Positions 24,493-35,759 are shown, counted from the first letter of the stretch. The stretch is DNA of 64,000 nt from JBDTNQ01 sp039933635 (GCA_039933635.1 JBDTNQ010000009.1:5510-69509); one strand, 5' to 3'. Program-made: numbers and translations. The notes: generated from the sequence alone by a model not told the origin.

Positions 24493-26391
24493 ATGGCTTC
24501 TGCCCGCTTCGTCTCGCGCTTGTGTATCGTTGCTCCCGCGCTGGCCGCCGTCACTCTGCAGGGGGCGTCACAGGAACGCGAACGATCGCAGATTCCCGAT
24601 CAGTACAAATGGAACCTCTCGGACATCTATCCATCCGACGTCGCGTGGCGCGCGGCAAAGGAGAAGGTCGCCACCGATTTCGGGCGGCTCAAACAGTTCG
24701 AGAGCAAGCTCGGTTCGTCGCCCGCGACGCTGGCGGAGGCACTCGACACGTTGTTCGATCTCGACAAGGAGCTCTCGCGCGTCTATGTGTATGCGGCGAG
24801 CCTGGCCGACGAGAACACGCGCGACAACGCACGCGAGGGCATGCGCCAGGAGATGGTGAAGATAGCCGCGGAGTTCGGCGCGCGTTCCGCGTACGTCGAG
24901 CCCGAGATCCTCCGGTTTGCGCCAGGCACGGTGGCGCGCTTCCTGGCCGCCGAACCTCGCCTCAAGCCCTACCAGTTCTACCTCGAGGACATCGCGCGAA
25001 GGGCTCCGCACACGCTATCGGAGCCGGAGGAACGCCTCCTGGCTGATGTCGGCCCGTTGGCGAGCTCACCCTCGTCGATTTTCAACATCTTCACGAACGC
25101 GGATTTCCCGTATCCCACCGTCAAGCTCGCGGATGGACGAGACGTGCAGGTGACGCAGGCGAACTTCACGGCGTATCGCGCGAGCGGCAATCGCCAGGAT
25201 CGCGAGACCGTCATGGCCGCGTACTTCCGCGCGCTTGGCGGCTTCAGCCGCACGTTCGGGACGACCATGAGCGCGAGCGCCGAAAAGGCGTGGTTCATCG
25301 CGAAGTCGCGCAAATACTCCTCCTCGCTCGAGGCGTCGCTGAACGGCCCGAACATTCCGGCGTCGGTCTACACGCGCCTCGTCGATGGTGTGAACCGCCA
25401 TCTGGCGAGCTTTCATCGCTACCTGAAGCTGCGGAAGCGGATGCTCGGCGTGAACGAGCTGCACTACTACGATCTTTACGCGCCGCTCGTCGGCTCGGTG
25501 AACCTCGCCTACACACCCGAAGAGGCGCAGACCCACATCAAGGGCGCGATGGCCCCCCTCGGAATCGACTACGTGTCGGTGCTCGAGCGCGCGTTCAAGG
25601 ATCGCTGGATCGATCTGTTTCCGACGCCCGGCAAGCGGTCGGGCGCCTATTCGCAGGGTGGCGCCTACGACGTGCATCCGTTCATGCTGATCAACTACAA
25701 CGGCAAGTACGACGACATGAGCACGCTGGCCCACGAGTTGGGTCACACGATGCAGAGCTACTACTCGAACAAGGTCCAGCCCTACGCCACGGCGGGCTAC
25801 CCGACCTTCGTGGCTGAGGTCGCGTCGACCTTCAATGAGTCCCTGCTCATCGATCACATGCTCAAGACCATCAAGGACCCGGAGGCACGGCTGTCGCTGC
25901 TGGGCAACTATCTCGAAAACATCAAGGGCACCGTGTTCCGGCAGACGCAGTTCGCCGAATTCGAGCTGAAGATGCACGAGATGGCGGACAAGGGGCAGCC
26001 CGTCACCGGCGATGCCCTCGCGAAGCTGTACATGGACATCACGAAGCGGTACTACGGCGCCGATCAGGGCGTCTGCGTGGTCGATGACTACGTCGCCCAT
26101 GAGTGGAGCTTCATCCCGCACTTCTATCGCGACTTCTACGTGTTCCAGTACGCGACGTCGTTCACGGCCTCCGAGGCGCTCGCGCAGAAGGTGAAACAGG
26201 GCGACGCGCAGGCGGTCCGCCGTTACATGATGTTCCTCTCCGCCGGCGGATCGAAGTATCCGATCGATCTGCTGAAGGATGCGGGCGTTGACATGACCAC
26301 CGATGAGCCGCTCGACCTGACGATCCGCGAAATGGATCGCGTCATGGACGAGATGGAGCAACTGCTTGCCGCGCGATCGGCGGGCCGTTGA
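24493..26391 (+). CDS. pepF: Exported oligoendopeptidase F (M3 family)
   Basis: 632 residues. An N-terminal signal peptide (VSRLCIVAPALAAVTLQG) precedes YKWNLSDIYPSDVAWRAAKE, the start of the PepF fold. The zinc-binding motif HELGH (residues 414-418, in STLAHELGHTMQSYYSN) with downstream FVAEVASTFNE supplies the third ligand Glu. FELKMHEMADKGQPVTGDAL and FYVFQYATSFTASEALAQK are family blocks. It cleaves oligopeptides; the signal peptide implies a periplasmic form, unlike the cytoplasmic PepF of Firmicutes. Confidence 0.93.
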   Translation: MASARFVSRLCIVAPALAAVTLQGASQERERSQIPDQYKWNLSDIYPSDVAWRAAKEKVATDFGRLKQFESKLGSSPATLAEALDTLFDLDKELSRVYVYAASLADENTRDNAREGMRQEMVKIAAEFGARSAYVEPEILRFAPGTVARFLAAEPRLKPYQFYLEDIARRAPHTLSEPEERLLADVGPLASSPSSIFNIFTNADFPYPTVKLADGRDVQVTQANFTAYRASGNRQDRETVMAAYFRALGGFSRTFGTTMSASAEKAWFIAKSRKYSSSLEASLNGPNIPASVYTRLVDGVNRHLASFHRYLKLRKRMLGVNELHYYDLYAPLVGSVNLAYTPEEAQTHIKGAMAPLGIDYVSVLERAFKDRWIDLFPTPGKRSGAYSQGGAYDVHPFMLINYNGKYDDMSTLAHELGHTMQSYYSNKVQPYATAGYPTFVAEVASTFNESLLIDHMLKTIKDPEARLSLLGNYLENIKGTVFRQTQFAEFELKMHEMADKGQPVTGDALAKLYMDITKRYYGADQGVCVVDDYVAHEWSFIPHFYRDFYVFQYATSFTASEALAQKVKQGDAQAVRRYMMFLSAGGSKYPIDLLKDAGVDMTTDEPLDLTIREMDRVMDEMEQLLAARSAGR

Positions 26392-26401
26392 CCTCCCGCC
26401 G

Positions 26402-27157
26402 ATGTCTGTCGTCATTCGCCAGGAACGGGCACCGCTGATGCAGCGGCCGTTCGTCGCGGCGCTGATCGTGGCCGTCGGACTCGCGGCGGCTGGCTTCTTC
26501 GTGGCGGCCGGGCTCGTCCGCGCCGGCGACGGTGGCCGCTTCGTCGAGGTGAGCGGATCGGCCGAACGCGAGGTGACGGCCGACTCCGCGGTGTGGCCGC
26601 TGCGCTTCAGCGCCAGCTCCGAGGAACTCACCGTGGCGCAGGCGCAGCTGGCCCGCGCCACGCAGGCGGTGATGGACTTCCTCGCGCGTCATAACATCGA
26701 GGCGGCGCAGACCGAGTTGCAGAACCTGCAGGTGAACGACGCGAACGCGACTCGTGCCCAGCCTCGCGTGGGCCCCCGGTTCATCGTGTCGCACACGGTG
26801 ATGGTGCGATCCGATCGACCGCTGGTGCTCCAGGCGGCCAGTCAGGACCTCGGCGAACTGCTCGGAGCCGGCGTGGTGCTGGCCTCACCAGGTGACGCGG
26901 CGCCGGCGGGGCCGACGTTCCTGTTCCGCAAACTGAGCATCCTGAAACCGCTGATGATGGCCGAGGCGACCGGCAACGCCCGGAAGGCTGCGGATCAATT
27001 CGCGCGCGATAGCGGTGCGAGGATCGGCGGCATCCGACAAGCCACACAAGGCGACTTCGTCGTGCTTCCACGCGATCAGATCCCGGGCGTGAGCGAGGCG
27101 ATGCAGGTGCAGAAGGTCGTGCGCGTGACGACGACGGTGCAGTACTTCGTGAACTAG
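26402..27157 (+). CDS. SIMPL (DUF541) domain protein
   Basis: 251 residues from ATG 26402, which gives a clean membrane anchor or signal (RPFVAALIVAVGLAAAGFFVAAG). FVEVSGSAEREVTADSAVWPLRFSA and later RVTTTVQYFVN frame a SIMPL domain, a periplasmic family of unclear function linked to stress tolerance. It begins 11 nt after pepF, suggesting co-transcription. Confidence 0.8.
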   Translation: MSVVIRQERAPLMQRPFVAALIVAVGLAAAGFFVAAGLVRAGDGGRFVEVSGSAEREVTADSAVWPLRFSASSEELTVAQAQLARATQAVMDFLARHNIEAAQTELQNLQVNDANATRAQPRVGPRFIVSHTVMVRSDRPLVLQAASQDLGELLGAGVVLASPGDAAPAGPTFLFRKLSILKPLMMAEATGNARKAADQFARDSGARIGGIRQATQGDFVVLPRDQIPGVSEAMQVQKVVRVTTTVQYFVN

Positions 27158-27167
27158 GGAACGCTCG

Positions 27168-28535
27168 TCAGCTCTTCCCTGGCGCGCCGAGCTTGAACAC
27201 GTGCGCAGCGGGCGTCTTGATGGCGTTGCGCGAGTCGACAATCAGGTGCGCGTGCTTCAGCACCAGGCCGTAGTCGAACACGCGGTGGTCGGTGAGGATG
27301 ACGACGCAGTCTGCGCTGCCGAGGGCTTCGATCGTGAGCGGGACGGACGCGATGGTCTCGCCGCCTGGCCAGTCGCGCCCGTCGATCCGCGGGACGTACG
27401 GGTCGTGGTACGACAGCCGCGCGCCGCGCTGCTGCAACTCGGCCATCACGTCCAGCGCGGGTGATTCACGGAAGTCGTCGATGTCCCGCTTGTACGCCAC
27501 GCCGAGCACGAGGATCGACGAGCCGCGCACGGCCTTCGCCTGCGTGTTCAACGCATCGGCCACCTTCTGCGCCGCGTAGTGGGGCATGGCCCCGTTCACG
27601 TGGCCGGCCAGCTCGATGAACCGGGCCTCGAACCCGACTTCTTTCACCTTCCAGGACAGGTAGAACGGATCGATCGGAATGCAGTGGCCGCCGAGGCCGG
27701 GACCGGGATAGAACGGCATGAAGCCGAAGGGCTTCGTCGCGGCGGCATCCACGACTTCCCACACGTTGATCCCGAGGCGGTCGCACATCAACGCGAGTTC
27801 ATTGACAAGCCCGATGTTGACGGCGCGGAAGGTGTTCTCGAGCAGTTTCACCATCTCGGCCACGCGGGGCGAGCTCACTTCGACGACAGTCTCCACGGAC
27901 GCGCCGTATAGCGTCTTCGCGAGCGCCGTGCAGGCGGGCGTCAACCCGCCGACCACCTTCGGCACGTTCCGTGTCGTCCACTTCTCGTTGCCCGGGTCGA
28001 CGCGCTCGGGGGAGAACGCGAGGAAGAAATCCCGCCCGGCCACAAGGCCCCGCTTCTCGAGAATCGGTTTGACGACTTCGTCCGTAGTACCCGGGTAGGT
28101 CGTTGATTCGAGGACGACAAGCTGTCCCGGTCGAAGATGCGCCGCGATCATCTCCACGGCGGCGACGACGTAGGAGAGATCCGGGTCCTTGGTCTTCCGC
28201 AGGGGAGTTGGGACGCAGATATTGATGGTGTCGAGCAGGCCAACGTCGGCGGGGTCGGCGGTCGCGCTGAGCAGGCCGGCGGCATGGAACTGGGCGACGT
28301 CGGTCGTCGGGACGTCTTGAATGTAGGATCGGCCTTCGTTGATGGCCGCGACCTTCCGGGCGTCGAGGTCGATGCCGGTGACTCGGAATCCCGCCCGCGC
28401 GAACTCGACCGCCAGCGGCAGGCCGACGTAACCTAGGCCTACGACACCCACGCGGGCCTCGCGGCTGGTCAGGCGGGCGTGCAGGGTGGCGGCAAGCGAG
28501 TCGGATGGGGCTGAGGTCTGGGTCATGGCGGGCAT
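27168..28535 (-). CDS. UDP-sugar 6-dehydrogenase (UDP-GlcNAc/ManNAc type)
   Basis: 455 residues from ATG 28535; ATG 28526 is an equally good start. Rossmann motif VGVVGLGYVGLPLAVEFA, VPTPLRKTKDPDLSYV, YPGTTDEVVKPILE, catalytic Cys in PGPGLGGHCIPIDPFYLSWK, and the C-terminal VLGVAYKRDIDDFRESPALDV. It oxidises C6 of a nucleotide sugar with two NAD+. The VPTP.....PDLSYV and GGHCIPIDPFYL forms resemble WbpA/WecC enzymes that act on UDP-N-acetylhexosamines for surface polysaccharides. No glycosyltransferase cluster is adjacent. Confidence 0.9.
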   Translation of the reverse strand: MPAMTQTSAPSDSLAATLHARLTSREARVGVVGLGYVGLPLAVEFARAGFRVTGIDLDARKVAAINEGRSYIQDVPTTDVAQFHAAGLLSATADPADVGLLDTINICVPTPLRKTKDPDLSYVVAAVEMIAAHLRPGQLVVLESTTYPGTTDEVVKPILEKRGLVAGRDFFLAFSPERVDPGNEKWTTRNVPKVVGGLTPACTALAKTLYGASVETVVEVSSPRVAEMVKLLENTFRAVNIGLVNELALMCDRLGINVWEVVDAAATKPFGFMPFYPGPGLGGHCIPIDPFYLSWKVKEVGFEARFIELAGHVNGAMPHYAAQKVADALNTQAKAVRGSSILVLGVAYKRDIDDFRESPALDVMAELQQRGARLSYHDPYVPRIDGRDWPGGETIASVPLTIEALGSADCVVILTDHRVFDYGLVLKHAHLIVDSRNAIKTPAAHVFKLGAPGKS

Positions 28536-28658
28536 ACTGCCGGCTGCGGAATTTTTCGGTCCAGCCGATGCATTATGTCATTGAGACCCGTGCCACGGGG
28601 CCGGTCTCCTCGCACAAACGCGGTTCAAGCTGGAACCAGGCCCGGTTGGGAGTCAGTG

Positions 28659-29636
28659 ATGATCATCAAGATTCGTAAGTCGTCCGACGCGCGGTACTCA
28701 GAGGTCGCGCCGGAAGCCACGTACGCGTCGCGGCGGGAGTTCATGCGATCCATCGCGGGAACCGCCGCGGGTGTGGCGGCTGGCCTCGTGGTGGCCGATC
28801 GCCTGATGCCCGGCGCGTTCGCGGCTCAAGCCGGACTCGCGCCGCTCAGCGCCACGAAGAATGCTAAATACACGGCCGCTGACAAGCTGAACACGTTCGA
28901 CCAGATCACGACCTACAACAACTACTACGAGTTCGGCACCGACAAGGACGATCCGGCGCGCTACGCCGGGCGGCTGACGGTGAAGCCCTGGTCGGTCAAG
29001 GTCGACGGCATGGTGAAGAAGCCGGCCAGCTACGGCGTGGAGGACCTGGTCGACTTCAAGGCCCTGGAAGAGCGGGTGTATCGGCACCGGTGCGTGGAGC
29101 GCTGGTCGATGGTGATTCCGTGGATTGGCGTCTCGCTGTCCCAGGTCATCAACAAGGTCGAGCCGCTGCCATCGGCGAAGTTCGTGGAGTTCACCACTCT
29201 CGAGCGCCCATCCGAGATGCTCGGCCAGAAGGTGCCCGTGCTCCAGTGGCCGTACGTCGAAGCGTTGCGAATGGATGAGGCGATGCATCCGTTGGCGATG
29301 ATGGTGGTCGGTCTCTACGGCAAGGTGTTGCCGAATCAGAACGGCGCGCCGCTCCGCGTGCACATTCCCTGGAAGTACGGATTCAAGAGCGGCAAGTCCA
29401 TCGTGCGCCTGCGCTTCACGGACAAGCAGCCGGCGACGACCTGGAACATCTCCGCATCGAACGAATACGGGTTTTACGCGAACGTCAATCCCACCGTGCC
29501 GCACCCGCGCTGGAGTCAGGCCAGGGAGCTTCGCCTGCCGGGGCTGTTCATGAACACGCCCACGCAGCTGTTCAATGGCTATGCGGATGAGGTGGCGAGC
29601 CTGTACACGGGGATGGACCTGAAGAAGAATTATTAA
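28659..29636 (+). CDS. msrP: Protein-methionine-sulfoxide reductase, molybdoenzyme subunit
   Basis: 325 residues from ATG 28659. A Tat signal is present (SRREFMRSIAGTAAGVAAGLVVAD). The sulfite-oxidase-type Mo-cofactor fold includes FDQITTYNNYYEFGTDK, the Mo-ligand cysteine in YRHRCVERWSMVIPWIG, and HIPWKYGFKSGKSI. YSEVAPEATYASRREF is the typical MsrP (YedY) lead-in. MsrP reduces oxidised methionines on envelope proteins. The haem partner msrQ starts 46 nt downstream, with a perfect hairpin between them. Confidence 0.95.
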   Translation: MIIKIRKSSDARYSEVAPEATYASRREFMRSIAGTAAGVAAGLVVADRLMPGAFAAQAGLAPLSATKNAKYTAADKLNTFDQITTYNNYYEFGTDKDDPARYAGRLTVKPWSVKVDGMVKKPASYGVEDLVDFKALEERVYRHRCVERWSMVIPWIGVSLSQVINKVEPLPSAKFVEFTTLERPSEMLGQKVPVLQWPYVEALRMDEAMHPLAMMVVGLYGKVLPNQNGAPLRVHIPWKYGFKSGKSIVRLRFTDKQPATTWNISASNEYGFYANVNPTVPHPRWSQARELRLPGLFMNTPTQLFNGYADEVASLYTGMDLKKNY

Positions 29637-29669
29637 GAGACCGGGTGTAGCAGTTCAACACCCGGTCTC
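29637..29669. terminator. Perfect 12-bp hairpin between msrP and msrQ (dispersed repeat copy 1)
   Basis: GAGACCGGGTGT (29637-29648), a 9-base loop ending TTCA, then ACACCCGGTCTC (29658-29669), immediately after the msrP stop and followed by TTCT rather than a T-tract. A nearly identical hairpin lies at 44541-44573. It may attenuate transcription or protect the msrP end. Sequence identity between copies exceeds what a terminator needs. Confidence 0.65.
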
Positions 29670-29682
29670 TTCTGCCCGGACA

Positions 29683-30366
29683 ATGACCCCCAGCGACACC
29701 GTCAACGCATTCCTGAAGTCACGCTGGTTCTACCCACTCGTCTTCGTGGCGTGTGCGATGCCGCTCGTGCTCCTCTTGAAGGAAGCCATCCCGGTTCTCG
29801 TGCCGGCGATCTGGCCGGATGTGACCGTGCCGTGGTCCGGTGACCTCGGCGTGAATCCCGTCGAGACGATGCTGCACACGACCGGGCGCAACGCGCTCCG
29901 CCTCCTGCTCATCACCCTGGCCGTCACACCCGTTCGGCGCTTCACCGGGTGGAATCGCGTTCAGCTGGTGCGCAGGACGATCGGCGTCTGGGCGTTCGTT
30001 TACGCGCTCTGTCACTTCTCGATCTACGTCGCGTTCGACCAGTTGGGCGACGTCCACGCCATCCTCGATGACGTGGCGAAACGCCGCTTCATCTTCGTCG
30101 GCATGTTCGCCTTCGTCATCCTGTTGTTACTCGCGATCACCTCGACGAACGGCATGATCCGGCGGCTCGGGCGACGATGGCAGCGGCTGCACCGGCTCGT
30201 GTATGCCGCGGCAGTGGCAGGCGCCATTCACTTCGTGTGGGGCCAGAAGGCCGACATCCGTGAGCCGCTGATCTGGTTCGGCATCCTGACCGTGCTCCTG
30301 GGGATCCGGGTCGTCTGGGCAGTCCGTAAGCGACGAACAAGGCTTGCCGCAGCTGTAAGTCACTGA
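29683..30366 (+). CDS. msrQ: MsrQ haem-binding membrane subunit
   Basis: 227 residues with about six membrane helices. TTGRNALRLLLITLAVTPVRR, RRTIGVWAFVYALCHFSIYV and WQRLHRLVYAAAVAGAIHFVW carry the conserved haem-ligand histidines of the ferric-reductase-like MsrQ (YedZ) family. MsrQ passes electrons from the respiratory chain to periplasmic MsrP. The gene order msrP-msrQ is standard. The 207 bp after it (30367-30573) hold a GGGCGGGA/TCCCGCCC hairpin and no gene I can support. Confidence 0.93.
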   Translation: MTPSDTVNAFLKSRWFYPLVFVACAMPLVLLLKEAIPVLVPAIWPDVTVPWSGDLGVNPVETMLHTTGRNALRLLLITLAVTPVRRFTGWNRVQLVRRTIGVWAFVYALCHFSIYVAFDQLGDVHAILDDVAKRRFIFVGMFAFVILLLLAITSTNGMIRRLGRRWQRLHRLVYAAAVAGAIHFVWGQKADIREPLIWFGILTVLLGIRVVWAVRKRRTRLAAAVSH

Positions 30367-30492
30367 TACGAATGGCTTTCAAGCCTGAAGGTGCCCGCCA
30401 GTTCACCGGGACGATCTGCCCGTTCGTGTCCTGATTCTGCCCGTTGAGCACAATTCTGTACGCGGCTCCGGACCTGGCGACTATTCTCAGGC

Positions 30493-30513
30493 GGGCGGGA
30501 GACCATCCCGCCC
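30493..30513. terminator. Hairpin upstream of the radical SAM gene
   Basis: GGGCGGGA-GACCA-TCCCGCCC, an 8-bp perfect stem, 60 bp before the radical SAM start and without a T-tract. It could be a weak terminator for msrQ or a 5' leader structure. Confidence 0.35.
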
Positions 30514-30573
30514 TGACGTCACGGACGTCCCACAGGTCCGGGCTTCGGTCCGACCCACGAGGTAGCGAGAGTT

Positions 30574-32643
<2,070 letters not shown>

Positions 32644-32693
32644 GCAGGCGGCCGCCTGCATGCGGCCACCTGCAATCTTGGGATGGAACGCCA

Positions 32694-32725
32694 ACGAGCC
32701 GGTTGGGGTGACCCAGCCGGCTCGT
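32694..32725 (+). terminator. Intrinsic terminator-like hairpin after the radical SAM gene
   Basis: A 14-bp stem, ACGAGCCGGTTGGG pairing with CCCAGCCGGCTCGT (one G-T pair), with a GTGA tetraloop, followed by GGTGTTTTC. It lies 51 bp after the stop codon. Confidence 0.65.
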
Positions 32726-32867
32726 GGTGTTTTCGGCCGCACACGTCTTGTGACTGAGGGGCGCCAACCGGCAGGGGGTCAGTCCCGCCACACCACGCCG
32801 CGCTGGGCGAGCACCTCCGGAAGCGCCCACGCACGATGGCCGCTCGGCTCGCTGTCAGGCGGTGGAA

Positions 32868-33848
32868 CTATCTGGCGCTGTAGTAGCCAGCGACGCACCG
32901 CTCGAGCGCCCACGACGCGCGCGCACCGCTCTCGCCCGTCGATTCGCAACGCCCGCGGCCCAGCAGTTCGTCGACGATGCTCTGAATCAGCGGTTGGTGC
33001 ACGTACGGCGGATTCCGCACGTGGAACACGTCGGACGCCTCACCCCGCGACAGCACAACGTCGACGTCCTTGAACATCGATGTCGCGATGGCACCCTCCG
33101 TTCCGCGGACGATGAGGCTGTCCTGCTTGCGATCCGTGTTGAAGTTCCACACGCCGCTGCCGGGGATCTGAGTGGCGCAGCGTAAGCTTGCGACCGTTAC
33201 ATCCTCAGCGTCGTACGCGCCGCCGGTGTTCTCGGCAAAGCCGCTGATCCGATCGATCGGGCCCACCAGGAAGTCCAACATGTCGAGGCAGTGGGATCCG
33301 ACGTCGAAGAACAACCCCGCCCCCGCTGTTGCCGGATCCACGCGCCACCCGATGGTCTGACCGTCGTGCGGCAGAGTGTCGAGCACCTCCACCTGGACCG
33401 ATGTGACGCGACCGATGGCTCCCGTACGGAGCAGGTCACGCATCTTCAAGAACCGCGGCAGGGCGCGACGGTAGTACGCGACCCAGAGGGGGGCGCCGTG
33501 GCGCTCGAACGCGGTCACCATGTCGAGGCACTCGGCATGGGTCATCGCCATCGGTTTCTCGACCAGGCAGGGTTTGCCAGCCGCAGCGACTCTGAGAGCA
33601 AGATCGCGATGACTCGACGGGGGCGTGGCGATGTAGATGGCGTCGACCTCGGGATCCGCGATCAGGTCGTCGGCCGTCGCATGGACGCGCGGCACCCCGT
33701 GACGCCGGGCGAAGTCTTCCGCTCTGGCCCGGTCGCGGCGTGTAACCGCCAGGAGCGATGACCCGTCCGCTTCCTGAAAACCGGGTCCGCTCTTGAACTC
33801 GACCACGTCGCCGCACCCGACGACGCCCCAGCGAATAACCTGTCGCAC
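32868..33848 (-). CDS. Gfo/Idh/MocA family oxidoreductase
   Basis: 326 residues from GTG 33848. The N-terminal Rossmann motif is RWGVVGCGDVVEFKSGPGF; VDAIYIATPPSSHRDLALRV and GKPCLVEKPMAMTHAEC (catalytic EKP) follow, with GGAGLFFDVGSHCLDMLDFL-like DVGSHCLDML in the substrate domain. Such enzymes oxidise or reduce sugars and polyols with NAD(P). Substrate is unknown. It is divergent from the CE15-like esterase, which could mean shared use in carbohydrate turnover. The 225 bp after the radical SAM gene (32644-32867) hold only the terminator. Confidence 0.88.
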   Translation of the reverse strand: MRQVIRWGVVGCGDVVEFKSGPGFQEADGSSLLAVTRRDRARAEDFARRHGVPRVHATADDLIADPEVDAIYIATPPSSHRDLALRVAAAGKPCLVEKPMAMTHAECLDMVTAFERHGAPLWVAYYRRALPRFLKMRDLLRTGAIGRVTSVQVEVLDTLPHDGQTIGWRVDPATAGAGLFFDVGSHCLDMLDFLVGPIDRISGFAENTGGAYDAEDVTVASLRCATQIPGSGVWNFNTDRKQDSLIVRGTEGAIATSMFKDVDVVLSRGEASDVFHVRNPPYVHQPLIQSIVDELLGRGRCESTGESGARASWALERCVAGYYSAR

Positions 33849-33863
33849 ACCGGGAGTATGTCC

Positions 33864-33893
33864 GAAACCGGGAGTCTTAAGACTCCCGGTTTC
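33864..33893. repeat. Perfect 30-bp palindrome
   Basis: GAAACCGGGAGTCTT followed directly by its exact reverse complement AAGACTCCCGGTTTC, with no loop, lies 15 bp from the start of the divergent oxidoreductase and 126 bp before the esterase ATG. A partial copy (ACCGGGAGTATG) precedes it at 33849-33860. It is too long for a typical operator and looks like a dispersed palindromic repeat or a bidirectional terminator. Confidence 0.65.
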
Positions 33894-34019
33894 AAATGTG
33901 ACAAACGCCTGTCGAACGGTTGGCCGGAGGGGGATTCCGTCCCGCGATCGGGGTGCATCATCGATACGCGATTTGGCTGGTGTAGGCTTGCGACATTGCC
34001 GATTTCAAGGAGCTCGCCG

Positions 34020-35558
34020 ATGACCCGCACGATCGCTCGTGCCGCAACGGTCGGCGTCTTCGCGCTCGCGGTGGCCACTGGGCTCCGAGCACAGACGCAG
34101 AACGCCACCAGTAGCCTTCCCGCCCACGTTCAACTGACGCGTGACGAAGATTTTCAGCGGACGCGCGCGCTGCTGGGGCTGAGTGGACCGCCGCCGGCCG
34201 GAGCCGTGAATGGCAGTCCGGACACGTTCAACGAGGCCGTGGCCAACCCGTATCCGAACCTGCCCGATCCGCTGCGTCTGAACAACGGCCAGCGCGTCAC
34301 GACCGCCGCGGTGTGGAACAACCAGCGACGGCCCGAACTGCTCGAAATCTTCGAGCGCGAAATCTATGGGCGCACGCCGAAGGTGACCCCGAAGGTGACG
34401 TGGGAAGTGTTGAGTACCACGCGAGAGACGAACGGCGACGTGCCGATCGTCACGAAGCAACTCGTCGGGCACGTCGACAACGCGGCGTATCCGACTCTCA
34501 CCGTGAACATCCTCGCGTCGCTCAGCACGCCGGCGAATGCGACGGGCCCGGTGCCGGTCGTCCTGTCGTTTACCGCTCCGGGCTTTGGTGGGCCCACAGC
34601 GCAGAGCACGCCCGGCGCGCCCGCCCCGACGACGGTGTGCAGTCCCACGAACGCCCCGCCTCCTGCGGCACCACCCGCGGGGGCAGGACGCCAGGCCGGC
34701 CCGCCGGCCGCAGGTCGCGGCGCCGCCGGGCCGCCACCGCCGCAGGGGCCGACCAACCAGCAGCAGGCCCTCGCGCTCGGCTGGGGTTATGCCTCCGTGA
34801 ACACCGGGTCCGTCCAGGCCGACAACGGCCAGGGCATGACGTGCGGGATCATCGGCCTCGTCAACAAGGGCCAGCCGCGTAAGGTTGATGACTGGGGTGT
34901 GCTCGCGGCCTGGGCGTGGGGCGCCAGCCGCGTGCTCGACTACTTCCAGACGAACAAGGCCGTCGACGCGACGCGCATCGGCATGTACGGCCACTCACGC
35001 TGGGGCAAGGCGACGCTCCTCGCCTCCGTGCTCGATACGCGCTTCGCGATCGCCTATGTCAGCTCTTCCGGACAGGGTGGCGCCAAGCTGCATCGCCGCA
35101 AGTACGGGGAGACGGTCGACAACGTGGCCAACACCTTCTACTACTGGATGGCCGGCAACTACATGAAGTACGCCGGAAACTGGGACAAGATGCCGGTCGA
35201 CTCGCATGAGCTGATCGCGTTGATGGCGCCGCGCCCGGTATTCTTCAGCGGCGGAAATGAGCCGCAGAAGAATCCCGACGGCACGATTGCCACCCGCGTG
35301 AACGACCAGGGCCAGACGGTGGTCGTGCAGGCCTACGACGCGTGGGTCGATCCGCGCGGCACGTTCATGGCGGCCGTCTCGGCCGCGCCGGTGTACGAGC
35401 TCCTTGGCAAGAAGGGGCTGGGGATCAAGGACTTTCCGCCGCTGGATACGAAGGTCATCACAGGGGATATCGGATTCCACGAGCACCCGGGCGGGCACGT
35501 GTCCGGTCCGGCGTGGGAGACGTTCTACACGTTCGCCAGTCGGGAACTGAAGAAGTAG
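34020..35558 (+). CDS. Exported CE15-like (glucuronoyl esterase-like) alpha/beta-hydrolase
   Basis: 512 residues from ATG 34020, with AAGGAG upstream. A signal peptide ends near GLRAQ. YPNLPDPLRLNNGQRVTTAAVWNNQRRPELLEIFEREIYGRTP is the N-terminal block of bacterial CE15 relatives (shown in part by NQRRPELLEIFEREIYG). The nucleophile elbow is GMYGHSRWGKATLLA, and FHEHPGGH near the end supplies a His. CE15 enzymes cleave glucuronoyl esters between lignin and hemicellulose. A Pro/Ala/Gly-rich stretch (residues about 198-245) interrupts the hydrolase and looks like an expanded linker. Confidence 0.75.
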   Translation: MTRTIARAATVGVFALAVATGLRAQTQNATSSLPAHVQLTRDEDFQRTRALLGLSGPPPAGAVNGSPDTFNEAVANPYPNLPDPLRLNNGQRVTTAAVWNNQRRPELLEIFEREIYGRTPKVTPKVTWEVLSTTRETNGDVPIVTKQLVGHVDNAAYPTLTVNILASLSTPANATGPVPVVLSFTAPGFGGPTAQSTPGAPAPTTVCSPTNAPPPAAPPAGAGRQAGPPAAGRGAAGPPPPQGPTNQQQALALGWGYASVNTGSVQADNGQGMTCGIIGLVNKGQPRKVDDWGVLAAWAWGASRVLDYFQTNKAVDATRIGMYGHSRWGKATLLASVLDTRFAIAYVSSSGQGGAKLHRRKYGETVDNVANTFYYWMAGNYMKYAGNWDKMPVDSHELIALMAPRPVFFSGGNEPQKNPDGTIATRVNDQGQTVVVQAYDAWVDPRGTFMAAVSAAPVYELLGKKGLGIKDFPPLDTKVITGDIGFHEHPGGHVSGPAWETFYTFASRELKK

Positions 35559-35564
35559 GAACGA

Positions 35565-35759
35565 CTACCGGCTGGGGCGGCGCAGGCTCCAGAGCGCCGC
35601 CAGTCCGACAATGCCGGCGACGAGGCTGAGGCCGAGGACGACATGCGCGGCCAGGGCCTGGGCAGGAGGCTGGTGAGTGGCGGTCCAGCGCCATCCGGCG
35701 ACGGACAGCACCATCACCGCGACAATCAGGAGCGACATCAGGGCCCGGATGATGGTCAC
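35565..35759 (-). CDS. Small two-helix membrane protein
   Basis: 64 residues from GTG 35759. Two hydrophobic segments (ALMSLLIVAVMVLSVAG and HVVLGLSLVAGIVGLAALWSL) are separated by a short loop, with a positively charged C-terminus (RRPSR). No RBS is obvious and no family is recognised. It fills the gap between the esterase and the LysR gene on the opposite strand, and the clear membrane pattern argues for a real gene. Confidence 0.45.
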   Translation of the reverse strand: MTIIRALMSLLIVAVMVLSVAGWRWTATHQPPAQALAAHVVLGLSLVAGIVGLAALWSLRRPSR

